From UBA11164 sp034376725 (GTDB lineage Bacteria; Pseudomonadota; Gammaproteobacteria; Xanthomonadales; Xanthomonadaceae), in the NCBI GenBank assembly GCA_034376725.1, contig JAXMJH010000092.1:15388-79387 (forward strand): a DNA stretch of 64,000 nt, read 5' to 3'. The notes beneath the pieces were generated by a model that had not been told where the DNA came from, made no database searches, and saw nothing but the letters and a program-made list of their open reading frames with translations. The translations under genes and the position numbers were made by a program. This document shows, in pieces, positions 53,706 through 63,036 of the stretch. Every line of letters begins with the position of its first letter. Positions within the stretch are counted from its first letter, which is position 1.

Positions 53706-54212
53706 TCAGCCAGCCGCGACGCGGCGCTGCTTGGCCAGCTTGCGCTTGACCATTTCGCGTTTCAGGGGCGAAAGGTAATCGACGAACAGTTTGCCGTCGA
53801 GGTGATCGATCTCGTGCTGGATGCACACCGCCAGCAGGCCGTCGGCGTCCATCTCGAACAGCTTGCCGTCGGCATCCAGGGCGCGCACGAGGATCCGCTC
53901 GGCGCGGCTGACATCGGCGTAGATGCCGGGAATCGACAGACAGCCTTCCTGGCAGGTCTCGCTGCCCTCGCGGTCCAGTATTTCCGGGTTGATGAACACC
54001 AGTGGCCGGTTCTTCTCCTCCGATACGTCACACACGAGGAAACGGCGGTGTACATCGATCTGGCTCGCAGCCAGGCCAATACCGGGCGCCTCATACATGG
54101 TCTCGAACATGTCGCGGATCAGCTGGCGCAGATCATCGTCGACGTGTTCGACCGGCACGGCGCGGGTGCGCAGCCGGGGATCGGGAAATTCGAGTATGGT
54201 TAACTTGGCCAT
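53706..54212 (-). CDS. def: Peptide deformylase
   Basis: 168 aa with the three diagnostic motifs: GIGLAASQI, EGCLSIPG (metal Cys) and QHEIDHLDG (two metal His and catalytic Glu). The C-terminal extension LSPLKREMVKRKLAKQRR is common in type I enzymes. The ATG at 54212 is chosen; a frame open to 54248 adds 12 residues. Confidence 0.96.
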   Translation of the reverse strand: MAKLTILEFPDPRLRTRAVPVEHVDDDLRQLIRDMFETMYEAPGIGLAASQIDVHRRFLVCDVSEEKNRPLVFINPEILDREGSETCQEGCLSIPGIYADVSRAERILVRALDADGKLFEMDADGLLAVCIQHEIDHLDGKLFVDYLSPLKREMVKRKLAKQRRVAAG

Positions 54213-54271
54213 GGCTCTGTGAATTGGGGTTTTTGCGTCGAAGGTCAAGGTTTACCGCCTACGCGGCCGTC

Positions 54272-54277
54272 ATTGTA
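54272..54277 (-). promoter_or_regulatory. -10 box TACAAT of the def-fmt-rsmB operon
   Basis: Minus strand CAGGGTACAATGACG is a close -10 match, about 60 nt before the def ATG. No strong -35 is seen. It lies back-to-back with the LysM-gene promoter. Confidence 0.4.
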
Positions 54278-54294
54278 CCCTGATGGGGCTTGCA

Positions 54295-54323
54295 TTCCGT
54301 CTGGAAAACAGTTCGGCTATAGT
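54295..54323 (+). promoter_or_regulatory. Promoter of the LysM protein gene
   Basis: TTCCGT and TATAGT are 17 nt apart. The leader of about 20 nt carries GAGGGGA before the ATG at 54352. Confidence 0.42.
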
Positions 54324-54351
54324 GACAAAACCTGCGAGGGGAATCAGGCAC

Positions 54352-55500
54352 ATGGCCGTCATACTTAAACGCGTTTTTGCAGTTGCCGCCAGCGCATTGC
54401 TGACCTTTGCCGTTTTGGCATCGGCCCAAGAGCTGAAACAGGATCATCCTTCACAGTATGTCGTCCAGAAGGGCGACACGCTCTGGGATATCGCCGCGCG
54501 ATTCCTGACCAAACCCTGGCTGTGGCCGGAGATCTGGCAGGCCAATCCGCAGATCGAGAATCCGCACCTGATCTACCCGGGCGACGTGATCAGCCTGGCC
54601 TATCTGCAGGGTCAGCCGAAGGTCAGCGCCGAGCGGCCAGCGGAAATCCGTCGCTCCGATGCCATTCCGACCATCCCGCTGTCCGACATCGAGCCATTCC
54701 TGCGCGACTTGCACGTGCTCGACAGCCTCGACGGCCTGCCCTATGTGGTCGCTACCGAAGAAGACCGGATCTACGCCACCGCCGGCGGCCTCATCCATGT
54801 CCGTGGGCTGTCCGGCGGCAGCCCGGGCGATGCCTATGCCGTGGTGCGCCAGACCTTCCGTTATGGCCGCGCCGAGCAATTCGACGGCAAAGTCCATGCC
54901 CGGGCCGAACAGCTCGATCGTCGCGGCGACCTGTTGCAAGGACGCGACTGGCACAACTGGTGGCGCGATCAGGGAGTCGGCGCCGGCACCCGGCCTGAGA
55001 TCCTTGGCTACGAGGTGATGACCCTGGCGCTGGCCAAAGTGACCCGCTTCGGCGACCCGAGCAGCCTGGTGCTGCAGGGCGAAGGTCGCGAGGTTCGCGA
55101 GGGCGATCTACTGATCCCGGTAACCAGCCAGCCCTACGACCTGCAGTTCATGCCGCGCGCTCCGTCCAGCATTTCCGATGGTGCGCGGGTACTCTCGGTC
55201 GCCGACGGCCTTTGGGGCTCCGGCCCGCGCTACGTGGTTGCGCTGTCGCTCGGCGCCGAGGACGGCATCAGCAACGGCCATGTCCTCTCGGTATGGTCGG
55301 AGGGGCTGACCAAACCCGATCGGATCCAGCACCGCAATCCGCTGGCCGCCGCCAACAACACCTTCAAGGTGCCCGACGACTTCAACGGCCACGTCATGGT
55401 GTTCCGCACCTTCGACAGGATCAGCTACGGGCTGATCATGGACGGCATCCGGCCGGTCAAGGTCGGCGACCTGCTGAAGATGCCGGACGAATACTATTGA
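54352..55500 (+). CDS. Exported LysM peptidoglycan-binding protein
   Basis: 382 aa. Signal peptide (1-25, LASA-QE), then one LysM domain (about 34-82: YVVQKGDTLWDIAARFL ... NPHLIYPGDVISL). A long beta-rich region of unknown fold follows, with a conserved-looking VVRQTFRYGRAEQFD segment. It is divergent from def and precedes dprA, a position conserved in xanthomonads. Binding to periplasmic peptidoglycan is expected; no catalytic domain is seen. Confidence 0.85.
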   Translation: MAVILKRVFAVAASALLTFAVLASAQELKQDHPSQYVVQKGDTLWDIAARFLTKPWLWPEIWQANPQIENPHLIYPGDVISLAYLQGQPKVSAERPAEIRRSDAIPTIPLSDIEPFLRDLHVLDSLDGLPYVVATEEDRIYATAGGLIHVRGLSGGSPGDAYAVVRQTFRYGRAEQFDGKVHARAEQLDRRGDLLQGRDWHNWWRDQGVGAGTRPEILGYEVMTLALAKVTRFGDPSSLVLQGEGREVREGDLLIPVTSQPYDLQFMPRAPSSISDGARVLSVADGLWGSGPRYVVALSLGAEDGISNGHVLSVWSEGLTKPDRIQHRNPLAAANNTFKVPDDFNGHVMVFRTFDRISYGLIMDGIRPVKVGDLLKMPDEYY

Positions 55501-55536
55501 GCAGGGAACGCAGGGACGCGTGACGGTCAGGACTCG

Positions 55537-56688
55537 GTGACGCCGGACAACAGCCTCGCCTGGTTGCGGCTGCTGCGCGCTCAGGCGCCGGGCCGAAGCG
55601 TGCGTCAGCTGCTCGCCGAACACGGCAGCGCCGAGGCCGCGCTGGCTGCGGGCGCCCAGGCATGGCGACGCGCCGGTTTATCGGACGAAGTCTGCCGTGC
55701 GCTCGATCGGCCCGATACCGACATCAGCGCGGCGCTGGACGCGGATCGGCGCTGGCTGGATCAGGCCGGCCACTACTTGATCGGCCTCGACAGCCCCGAT
55801 TACCCGCTGCTGCTGGCGCGCGCGCCCAGCCCGCCGCCGGCGCTGTTCGTCGACGGCTACCCGGACGCGCTCTGGTATCCTCAGATCGCCGTGGTCGGCA
55901 GCCGTTCGCCGACCGCCGGCGGACGCGACAACACCCGGGCGTTCACCCGCGCCTTCGTCAAGGCCGGGCTGGCGGTCACCAGCGGCCTGGCCAGCGGCGT
56001 CGACACTGAGGCCCACCACAGCGCGCTTGAGGCCGGTGGTCTGACTATCGCGGTGATCGGCACCGGCCCGGACCGCTGCTATCCGCCCGCCAACCGGGAG
56101 CTGGCGGCGCGGATCGCGGCCGGAGGCTGTGTGGTCAGCGAGTTTTTGCCGGGCACCGAGGCGCGGCGCGAGCACTTTCCGCGCCGCAACCGGGTCATCG
56201 CCGGACTGAGTCTGGGCGTATTGGTGATCGAAGCCGCCGAGCGCAGCGGCGCGCTGATCACCGCCCGGCTGGCCGGCGACGCCGGACGTGACGTCTTCGC
56301 GGTGCCGGGTTCGATCCACAATCCGCTCGCGCGCGGCTGCCACCGTCTGATCCGCCAGGGTGCGGCGCTGGTTGAGAGCGCCAGCGAGGTGGCCGAAGCA
56401 CTGGCGCCGATCGCCAGGGAGTTGGCCGATGGCCTGCGTGTTCGCCTGGCGCAGTCTGAGGCGCCCGATGCCCGCCGACCCGGGCCGGACAACGGCTCTG
56501 CGTTCCCGCTGATGGAGGATCCGGACTACCGCCAGCTCTGGGATGCCCTCGCTCACGATCCTGTACCGTTGGATACGTTGGCCGAGCGCACGGGATTGAC
56601 GGCCGATGCGCTGTCCTCCATGCTGATGGTCATGGAGCTGGAAGGTCTGCTCAGCGTCGAACACGGTCGTTTCGCGCGTCGTGGCTGA
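55537..56688 (+). CDS. dprA: DNA-processing protein DprA
   Basis: 383 aa. A SAM-like N-terminal region (1-70) precedes the extended Rossmann fold (IAVVGSRSPTAGG, TSGLASGVDTEAH, VIGTGPDRCYPPANREL, RRNRVIAGLSLGVLVIEA) and a C-terminal winged helix (about 325-380). It loads RecA on incoming single strands during transformation. The start is GTG at 55537, 36 bp behind the LysM gene. Confidence 0.94.
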   Translation: MTPDNSLAWLRLLRAQAPGRSVRQLLAEHGSAEAALAAGAQAWRRAGLSDEVCRALDRPDTDISAALDADRRWLDQAGHYLIGLDSPDYPLLLARAPSPPPALFVDGYPDALWYPQIAVVGSRSPTAGGRDNTRAFTRAFVKAGLAVTSGLASGVDTEAHHSALEAGGLTIAVIGTGPDRCYPPANRELAARIAAGGCVVSEFLPGTEARREHFPRRNRVIAGLSLGVLVIEAAERSGALITARLAGDAGRDVFAVPGSIHNPLARGCHRLIRQGAALVESASEVAEALAPIARELADGLRVRLAQSEAPDARRPGPDNGSAFPLMEDPDYRQLWDALAHDPVPLDTLAERTGLTADALSSMLMVMELEGLLSVEHGRFARRG

Positions 56689-56808
56689 CCGGCCGCTCGC
56701 CGAAGGCGTTCTGTTTTCGGCCCATCCATCTGATTTGACAGCGTTTATCGCAATTCTGCGAAGATGCTTTTCACGGCGGACATGCACCGCAATTTCCCGG
56801 ACCGGGTG

Positions 56809-57285
56809 ATGAAAGAATCCATTCTTGATGTATTGCTGTACCTTTTTGAGCACTATTTCTACGACGATCCGGACTCGGTACGCGATCGCGACTCGATGCA
56901 GGCCGGCCTGATTTCGGCGGGCTTCAGCCCTTCAGAAATCAGCAAGGCGTTCGACTGGCTGGACGAACTGGCCCGGCAGCGCCCCGCGCGCACCGAGCCG
57001 GCCGGTTGCGCCGGCCCGGTGCGCGTATTCGCCGAACCCGAGCGGTCGCGGCTCGATCCGGAGGCGATCGGATTCCTGATGTTTCTGGAACACAACGGCA
57101 TCCTGGACGCGATTCATCGTGAGCTGGTCCTCGACCGGGTCATGGCGCTGGATCAGGATGAAGTCGACCTGGACGACCTCAAGTGGGTGGTTCTGATGGT
57201 GCTGTTCAAGCAGCCCGGAGCCGAAGCCGCCTACGCATGGATGGAGAGCCAGATTTTTTCCGACGATCCTGAACCCGTGCACTGA
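56809..57285 (+). CDS. smg: Smg family protein (DUF494)
   Basis: 158 aa, the usual Smg length. It starts MKESILDVLLYLFEHYFYDD and ends in the conserved VVLMVLFKQPGAEAAYAWME. It is acidic and helical. The function is unknown, but the gene is a constant neighbour of dprA and topA. The ATG at 56809 is chosen from family length; no clear Shine-Dalgarno is present. Confidence 0.93.
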   Translation: MKESILDVLLYLFEHYFYDDPDSVRDRDSMQAGLISAGFSPSEISKAFDWLDELARQRPARTEPAGCAGPVRVFAEPERSRLDPEAIGFLMFLEHNGILDAIHRELVLDRVMALDQDEVDLDDLKWVVLMVLFKQPGAEAAYAWMESQIFSDDPEPVH

Positions 57286-57381
57286 AGCGCGGTCGAAGGT
57301 CGAGCCGCGCACGCCGGCGTCGCGCACCGGTCGAGCCTGGCACCCGAACGGTGTGCTTTGCGTTTACCTGATGGATGCGGC

Positions 57382-57403
57382 TTGACAGCCCTCGCGAGGC
57401 TGT
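57382..57403 (+). promoter_or_regulatory. TTGACA box with overlapping inverted repeat upstream of topA
   Basis: A perfect TTGACA (57382-57387) is followed by the inverted repeat ACAGCC-N7-GGCTGT (57385-57403). No matching -10 lies at 16-18 nt. The hairpin followed by GTTT could instead terminate smg. Both readings are tentative. Confidence 0.28.
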
Positions 57404-57492
57404 GTTTCCACTGAATAAAGAACCTCAGCCGGCGCGCATCCCGGATGGGGCATTTCGCGCCCGCTTCAGCGGGCAGCCGGAGTATTGCGCTG

Positions 57493-60054
57493 ATGGCAAA
57501 AAACCTGCTCATCGTCGAATCGCCTGCCAAGGCCAAGACGATCAACAAATACCTCGGCAAGGACTTTCAGGTCCTGGCCTCCTACGGCCATGTCCGCGAT
57601 CTGGTGCCCAAGGAGGGCGCAGTCGACCCCGGCAACGATTTCGCCATGCGCTACGGCCTGATCGAGAAAAACGGCAAGCACGTCGAAGCCATTGCCAAAG
57701 CGGCCAAGGGCGCACAAGGCCTGTACCTGGCGACCGACCCGGATCGCGAGGGCGAGGCGATTTCCTGGCACATTGCCGAAATCCTGAAGGAGCGCGGTCT
57801 GCTCGAAGGCCGCACACTGGAGCGCGTGGTGTTCAGCGAGATCACCCCGCGCGCGATCGCCGAGGCGATGAGCAAGCCGCGCGCCATCGCCGCACCGCTG
57901 GTCGATGCCCAGCAGGCGCGACGCGCACTCGACTATCTGGTTGGATTCAATCTGTCCCCGGTGCTCTGGCGCAAGGTGCAGGCCGGGCTGTCGGCCGGTC
58001 GCGTGCAATCGCCGGCCTTGCGGATGATCGTCGAGCGCGAAAAGGAAATCGAAGCCTTCGTCGCCCGCGAGTACTGGTCGTTCGCTGCCGATTTGCAGCA
58101 TCCGAAGCAGCCGTTCAGCGCCCGTCTGGTCAAGTTGGACAGCGAGAAATTCGAGCAATTCACCATCACCGACGGCAAGGCAGCGGCTTCGGCGCGCGAG
58201 CGCCTGCTCGCCGCCGCCGCCGGCAGTCTGCGGGTCACCGACGTCCAGTCCAAGGAACGCAAGCGTCGGCCGGCACCGCCGTTCACCACGTCCACGCTTC
58301 AGCAGGAGGCGGCCCGCAAGCTCGGATTCACCACCAGCCGGACCATGCGGGTCGCCCAGAAACTCTACGAGGGCGTGAATATTGGCGAAGAAGGCCCCGT
58401 TGGCCTGATCAGCTACATGCGTACCGACTCGTTCAACCTCTCGGCCGATGCGCTGAAGGAGCTGCGCGACGTGATCGCGCGCGATTTCGGCACCGGCGCC
58501 CTGCCCGACAAGCCGAATTTCTATCAGACCAAATCCAAGAACGCCCAGGAAGCCCACGAGGCGATTCGTCCGACTTCCGCGCTGCGCACGCCGGCGCAGA
58601 TGGCGCGTTTTCTCGATGACGACGCCCGGCGCCTGTACGAACTGATCTGGAAGCGCGCCGTCGCCTGTCAGATGGTGCCGGCAACGCTGAATACCGTCAC
58701 CGTCGAGCTGGCCTGCGGAAACCAGCACGCGTTCCGTGCCAGCGGCACCACGATTGTCGATCCAGGCTTCCTGGCGGTTTACGAGGAAGGCAAGGACACC
58801 AAGTCCAGCGACGAGGACGACGAGGGCCGCAAGCTGCCGGCGCTCGCGCCGGGCGACACCATCCCGCTGGCCAACATCAGTGCGGATCAGCATTTCACCG
58901 AGCCGCCGCCGCGCTATTCGGAAGCCTCGCTGGTCAAGACCCTGGAAGAGTACGGCATCGGCCGGCCCTCGACCTACGCGAGCATCATCCAGACCCTGCT
59001 GTTCCGCAAATACGTCGAGCTCGACAGCCGACGCTTCCGGCCCACCGATGTCGGCCGGGCGGTGGCCAATTTTCTCGGCACCCATTTCTCCCGCTACGTC
59101 GACTACGACTTCACCGCCCGGCTGGAAGACGAGCTGGATGCCGTATCGCGCGGCGAGAAGGAGTGGGTACCGCTGATGCGCGAGTTCTGGGGCCCGTTCA
59201 AGACCCTGGTCGACGACAAGATGGAAAGCGTCGATCGCGGCGAGGCGACCGGCGCGCGCGAACTGGGCACCGATCCGGCCAGCGGCAAGCCGATCAGCGT
59301 GCGCCTCGGCCGCTACGGGCCCTTTGCCCAGATCGGCACCCGCGACGACGAGGACAAACCACGCTTCGCCAGCCTGCGGCCGGGCCAGAGCATGCATTCG
59401 ATTTCGCTGGCCGATGCGCTGGAGCTGTTCAAGCTGCCGCGCACCCTGGGCGAGCACGAGGGCGAGCAGGTCAGTGTCGGCGTGGGCCGGTTCGGTCCGT
59501 TCGTCAAGATCGGCAAGACCTACGCCTCGCTGAAAAAGGAAGACGACCCCTACACTATCGAGCTGGATCGGGCGCTGGAGCTGGTGCGCGAGAAAGCGGA
59601 GATCGCCGCCAATCGGATCATCAAGGAGTTCGGGGGCAGCGACATCCAGGTGCTCAACGGTCGCTTCGGCCCCTACCTTAGCGATGGAAAGATGAACGGC
59701 AAGATCCCAAAGGACCGCGATCCGGCTTCACTGACCTTCGCGGAAGTGCAGCAGCTGATGGCCGAAACCGGAAAGCCGGTGCGCAAGGGCTTCGGCCGGA
59801 AAGCGTCCGGCCGAAAGGCAGTCGACGGCGAAGCCAAGGACAAGCCGCCGACCAGGAAGACAGCCGCGAAGAAGGCAGCCCCCGGAAAAGCCGGGAAAGC
59901 GACAAAGAAGACGGCAAAAAAGGCAGCGCGGAATACCGCCGCCAAGAAGGCCACCAAGGCAGCAGGCAAAACCGCCGGGAAAACGGCTGCCAAGAGCGGC
60001 TCCAAGGCCGGCGCGCGCAAGTCCACCGCAGCCCCTGCCTCCGCCGCCGGATGA
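57493..60054 (+). CDS. topA: DNA topoisomerase I
   Basis: 853 aa type IA enzyme. TOPRIM domain (LLIVESPAKAKTI, DPDREGEAISWH), active-site Tyr in GLISYMRTDS (about residue 312), then three Toprim-C repeats (GRYGPFAQIG, GRFGPFVKIG, GRFGPYLSDG) rather than zinc ribbons. The last 75 residues are a Lys/Ala-rich histone-H1-like tail. No C-terminal cysteine tetrads are present. The ATG at 57493 starts at MAKNLLIVES; the frame is open to 57445. Confidence 0.95.
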   Translation: MAKNLLIVESPAKAKTINKYLGKDFQVLASYGHVRDLVPKEGAVDPGNDFAMRYGLIEKNGKHVEAIAKAAKGAQGLYLATDPDREGEAISWHIAEILKERGLLEGRTLERVVFSEITPRAIAEAMSKPRAIAAPLVDAQQARRALDYLVGFNLSPVLWRKVQAGLSAGRVQSPALRMIVEREKEIEAFVAREYWSFAADLQHPKQPFSARLVKLDSEKFEQFTITDGKAAASARERLLAAAAGSLRVTDVQSKERKRRPAPPFTTSTLQQEAARKLGFTTSRTMRVAQKLYEGVNIGEEGPVGLISYMRTDSFNLSADALKELRDVIARDFGTGALPDKPNFYQTKSKNAQEAHEAIRPTSALRTPAQMARFLDDDARRLYELIWKRAVACQMVPATLNTVTVELACGNQHAFRASGTTIVDPGFLAVYEEGKDTKSSDEDDEGRKLPALAPGDTIPLANISADQHFTEPPPRYSEASLVKTLEEYGIGRPSTYASIIQTLLFRKYVELDSRRFRPTDVGRAVANFLGTHFSRYVDYDFTARLEDELDAVSRGEKEWVPLMREFWGPFKTLVDDKMESVDRGEATGARELGTDPASGKPISVRLGRYGPFAQIGTRDDEDKPRFASLRPGQSMHSISLADALELFKLPRTLGEHEGEQVSVGVGRFGPFVKIGKTYASLKKEDDPYTIELDRALELVREKAEIAANRIIKEFGGSDIQVLNGRFGPYLSDGKMNGKIPKDRDPASLTFAEVQQLMAETGKPVRKGFGRKASGRKAVDGEAKDKPPTRKTAAKKAAPGKAGKATKKTAKKAARNTAAKKATKAAGKTAGKTAAKSGSKAGARKSTAAPASAAG

Positions 60055-60191
60055 CCTCTGCACAGCGGCGCCGACCACCCGACCACCGGTGGCGGCGCCG
60101 TGTAGTTGATCTCTGGCCGGGGCCAGCAGGCCCTCGCGGCTTCGTTCCTTTCCCGTCGCACCGGCGGCCCGCCGCCTCCATGGCGCGCCGA

Positions 60192-61799
60192 TCAGGGCGC
60201 CTGGGTTGCCGCGCCTGGATCGGGTAGTGCATCGATACCGCGCTCGGCCTTGGCCGCTGCAACCAGCACGCGCACATCGGCCAGCAGCCGACGGGCATCG
60301 TAGATGATGCCGCCCTTGATCGTCGATTCGACGCCGCCGGTCCGCTCGGGCACGCCCTCCGGGCCCAGCCGGATGTGGCCAGTGCCGTAGAGCACCTTCA
60401 GATTGGCCAGCGGGTTTTCTTCCAGCACCACGAGATCGGCCAGCTTGCCGGCCTCGATACTGCCGATGCGGTCGCTGGCGCCCATCGCCTCGGCGCCGTG
60501 CAGGGTGGCCGCGCGGATCACCTCCAGCGGGTGAAATCCGGCCTCGCGCAGCAGTTCCAGTTCCTCGATGGTGCCGAATCCGTAGGTCTTGTAGATGTAG
60601 CCCGAATCGGACCCGACGGTGACCCGGCCACCGTGGTTCTTGTAGTCGTTGACGAACGCCATCCAGCGCCGGTAGTTGTCCTTCCAGTCGGTTTCCTGCT
60701 CGCTGCCCCAGTCGAAGAAAAAGCTGCCGTGGCTGTCGCGGTTGGGCGTGAAAAAGTCCCAGAGCGAAGGCAGTGTGTACTGGTCGTGCCAGTCGGCGCG
60801 GCGCGCACGCATCAGATCGCGGGTGGCCTGGTAGATGGTGAACGTCGGATCGAGTGTGAAGTCGAGCGCGATCAGTTCATCGCGTACCGCGTTCCACTGC
60901 TCCGAGCCCGGTGCCGCGGCCTGCGCCCATAGCCGTCCGGCCTCGCCGAACCGGTGCTGCTCATCCATGTAGTTGTAGTCGGCCGGGTAATCCTGCACCG
61001 TGCGCCCCTCGAACAACGCTTCGGGCAGGCCGTACCAGTGTTCCATGGTGGTCAGCCCCCAGCGCGCCGTGGTCAGCACGTTGACGCGGGCAACGTCGAG
61101 TTGGGCGTGATGACAGGCAGAGCGCATGCCCTGCCTGGCCAGTTCATCGAATGCGGCCTCCAGGATGTCGGGACGATAACCGAAGCACTTCATGCCCAGC
61201 GCGCCCTTGCGCTTCATTTCGCGCACCCACTGGCGGGCGTGCTCGGGTTCGGTCATCGGCGCTTCGCGGCCCAGACCGAAAAAGACATATGGAAAGATGC
61301 GCGGCGCAACGATCCGGTTGGCCGCGCTGCGGTCCATTTCGGAAACGCAGAAATCGATGCCGTTTCCACAGCCCGGGTCGCGCACGCTGGTGATGCCGTG
61401 CCCCAGCCAGAGTTTGTAGACGTACTCGGCCGGCGTGCCCTGCGCCTCGCCGCCGATGTGACCGTGCATATCGACGATGCCGGGCATGAGATAGCGCCCA
61501 TGCAGATCGATCTCGCGGCCGCCGGCCCTGAGCGTGGGCCGGCGGGCCGGATCGATGATCGAGCCGGCGCTGCCGACGATGCGCACTTCCACGATCCGGT
61601 CGTTTTCGATCACCACGTCGGCCGGGCCGAACGCCGGGCTGCCGGTACCGTCGATCACCATCGCTCCGCGCAGTATCAGCTGCGGATACGGACCTTCGCC
61701 CTCGTCGCTGCGCCGCTCCGGCGCCGGCTCGATCGCCGCCCTGACCGGCGCGACCAGGGCGAAAATCAGCGACAACGCCGCCATGAACGTGAACTTCAT
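60192..61799 (-). CDS. Exported amidohydrolase-family metal-dependent hydrolase
   Basis: 535 aa. Signal peptide (1-22, VAPVRA-AI), then an amidohydrolase barrel. The first metal pair is in GIVDMHGHIGGEAQ, further His residues lie near CHHAQLDVARV and TTMEHWYG, and the metal Asp is in VGSDSGYIYKTYG. The C-terminal TLHGAEAMGASDRIGSIEAGKLADLVVLEENP closes the beta sandwich. Such secreted enzymes act as imidazolonepropionase-like or dipeptidase-like hydrolases; the substrate is unknown. AGAGGAG precedes the ATG at 61799. Confidence 0.85.
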   Translation of the reverse strand: MKFTFMAALSLIFALVAPVRAAIEPAPERRSDEGEGPYPQLILRGAMVIDGTGSPAFGPADVVIENDRIVEVRIVGSAGSIIDPARRPTLRAGGREIDLHGRYLMPGIVDMHGHIGGEAQGTPAEYVYKLWLGHGITSVRDPGCGNGIDFCVSEMDRSAANRIVAPRIFPYVFFGLGREAPMTEPEHARQWVREMKRKGALGMKCFGYRPDILEAAFDELARQGMRSACHHAQLDVARVNVLTTARWGLTTMEHWYGLPEALFEGRTVQDYPADYNYMDEQHRFGEAGRLWAQAAAPGSEQWNAVRDELIALDFTLDPTFTIYQATRDLMRARRADWHDQYTLPSLWDFFTPNRDSHGSFFFDWGSEQETDWKDNYRRWMAFVNDYKNHGGRVTVGSDSGYIYKTYGFGTIEELELLREAGFHPLEVIRAATLHGAEAMGASDRIGSIEAGKLADLVVLEENPLANLKVLYGTGHIRLGPEGVPERTGGVESTIKGGIIYDARRLLADVRVLVAAAKAERGIDALPDPGAATQAP

Positions 61800-61825
61800 A
61801 CCTGCTCCTCTTCGAAATACGCCAT

Positions 61826-61854
61826 TTGGCGAAGCCGGCGCCGGGGGGCACAAT
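61826..61854 (+). promoter_or_regulatory. Promoter TTGGCG-N17-CACAAT of the DUF4124 gene
   Basis: TTGGCG and CACAAT are 17 nt apart, and the ATG lies exactly 6 nt after the -10 box. This is the best-formed example of the leaderless layout in the window. Confidence 0.5.
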
Positions 61855-61860
61855 CGGGCC

Positions 61861-62457
61861 ATGTGCAGATCGGCAAGCATAGCGGCATTGTCGCTGTGGC
61901 TGCTCACGGCCACAGCATGGGCACAGCCGGTGCGGGTGTATCGCTGCATCGACGCTCAGGGCCAGGTCAGCCTGCAGGATCGTGCGTGTCCGCCCGGCAG
62001 CGCGCAGCGACGGCGCGATCTGCCGCAGCCGCCACCGCCGCAAGCCGAAGCTGCAGCGCCCGAGGCGGAAGCCGCTTCGGGTGCCGGGGCGGCTGCCGAG
62101 TCATCTCAGGCGCCCAGCGCGCCGCCGCCGAGCCGGCCGCCTCCGCCGCCCTTGTGGCGTTGCACAAACTGGAAGGGCGAGGTGCGCGACAGCGAGACCG
62201 GGTTCACCCAGCCGCGCTGCATCCCGATCAGCGTGCTGCGTTCGGACATCGCCATCACGCCTTCGTCGGCGGCCCTGTGTCAGTGGGTGGAGGACGACTG
62301 CCGGCAGCTGCACGGCGACGCCCTGTGCCGGCGCTGGCGGGAAAAGCTCGACGAAACCGAGCGCGAATTGCGCTTCGCAGCCAGCGACCGCACGGCCGGG
62401 CTGCGCGCCGAGATCGAGCGCATCGACACTATCCTGCGCGACAGCTGTCCGCGCTGA
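61861..62457 (+). CDS. Exported DUF4124-like cysteine-containing protein
   Basis: 198 aa. Signal peptide (1-21, ATAWA-QP), then VYRCIDAQGQVSLQDRACPPGSAQ, the DUF4124 pattern. A Pro/Ala/Glu linker (about 50-98) follows, and then a second domain with six cysteines (WRCTNWKGEVR ... CQWVEDDCRQLHGDALC) and a C-terminal helix. Disulfides in the periplasm are likely. The function is unknown. Confidence 0.7.
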   Translation: MCRSASIAALSLWLLTATAWAQPVRVYRCIDAQGQVSLQDRACPPGSAQRRRDLPQPPPPQAEAAAPEAEAASGAGAAAESSQAPSAPPPSRPPPPPLWRCTNWKGEVRDSETGFTQPRCIPISVLRSDIAITPSSAALCQWVEDDCRQLHGDALCRRWREKLDETERELRFAASDRTAGLRAEIERIDTILRDSCPR

Positions 62458-62464
62458 GCGCTGT

Positions 62465-63004
62465 TCAGCGCACGATCGGGCTGATCTTGGAGCCCTCGAG
62501 GGTGGCGTTGTACATCAGGCCCTTCTCGCCCATGACGATGGCGAACACCGGGGCCTTGATGGAATTGGTGTCGACGTTGCCCGACGCGCCCAGGGTCACC
62601 AGCACCACGCTGCCGTCGACGCCGACCTTCCAGCCGTCGGTGTTCTTGAACTTGGCCAGCGCGTCGGCATCGGTGAACACGAAAAACTGCGAGCGCTGCT
62701 GCGCGCCGAGCTGAAATCCGATCGATCCGGAGATCACGTTGTAGTAGCCGCTGGTCCGGCCGCCCTCGAGCAACGCCCCTTCACCGTAATCGCCGCCGAT
62801 GCCGATACCCGCCTTGTAGACCCGGGGGAACACCAGCACCGCGCGCGACTGCTGCACCACCGGACGCAGACTTGGATGCGCGGCATACAGCCGACCCAGT
62901 GCCTCCTGGACGCGCCGGTCGATGGTTCCGGCATCGGCCGCCGATACCGCGCCCGGCAGGACAGCGGCGAGCGCAAAAATCAGTAACACGGTCGATCGAA
63001 GCAT
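62465..63004 (-). CDS. SYLF/YSC84-domain exported protein
   Basis: 179 aa. Signal peptide (1-22, AVSA-AD), then the lipid-binding SYLF domain: SRAVLVFPRVYKAGIGIGGDYGEGAL, GYYNVISGSIGFQLGAQQ and FVFTDADALAKF. It is a periplasmic lipid-associated protein of unknown role. GAGGATG precedes the ATG. It converges with the DUF4124 gene, 7 bp apart. Confidence 0.88.
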   Translation of the reverse strand: MLRSTVLLIFALAAVLPGAVSAADAGTIDRRVQEALGRLYAAHPSLRPVVQQSRAVLVFPRVYKAGIGIGGDYGEGALLEGGRTSGYYNVISGSIGFQLGAQQRSQFFVFTDADALAKFKNTDGWKVGVDGSVVLVTLGASGNVDTNSIKAPVFAIVMGEKGLMYNATLEGSKISPIVR

Positions 63005-63036
63005 GGTTCATCCTCTTGGCTACGCACTTTCGAGCG

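Noticed and set aside
57466..59457. 663-residue minus-strand open frame inside topA
   Set aside because: Antisense shadow; topA is unambiguous.
60060..60110. GGCGCC-rich hairpin after topA as a terminator
   Set aside because: A stem can be drawn but there is no T tract, so termination is not supported.
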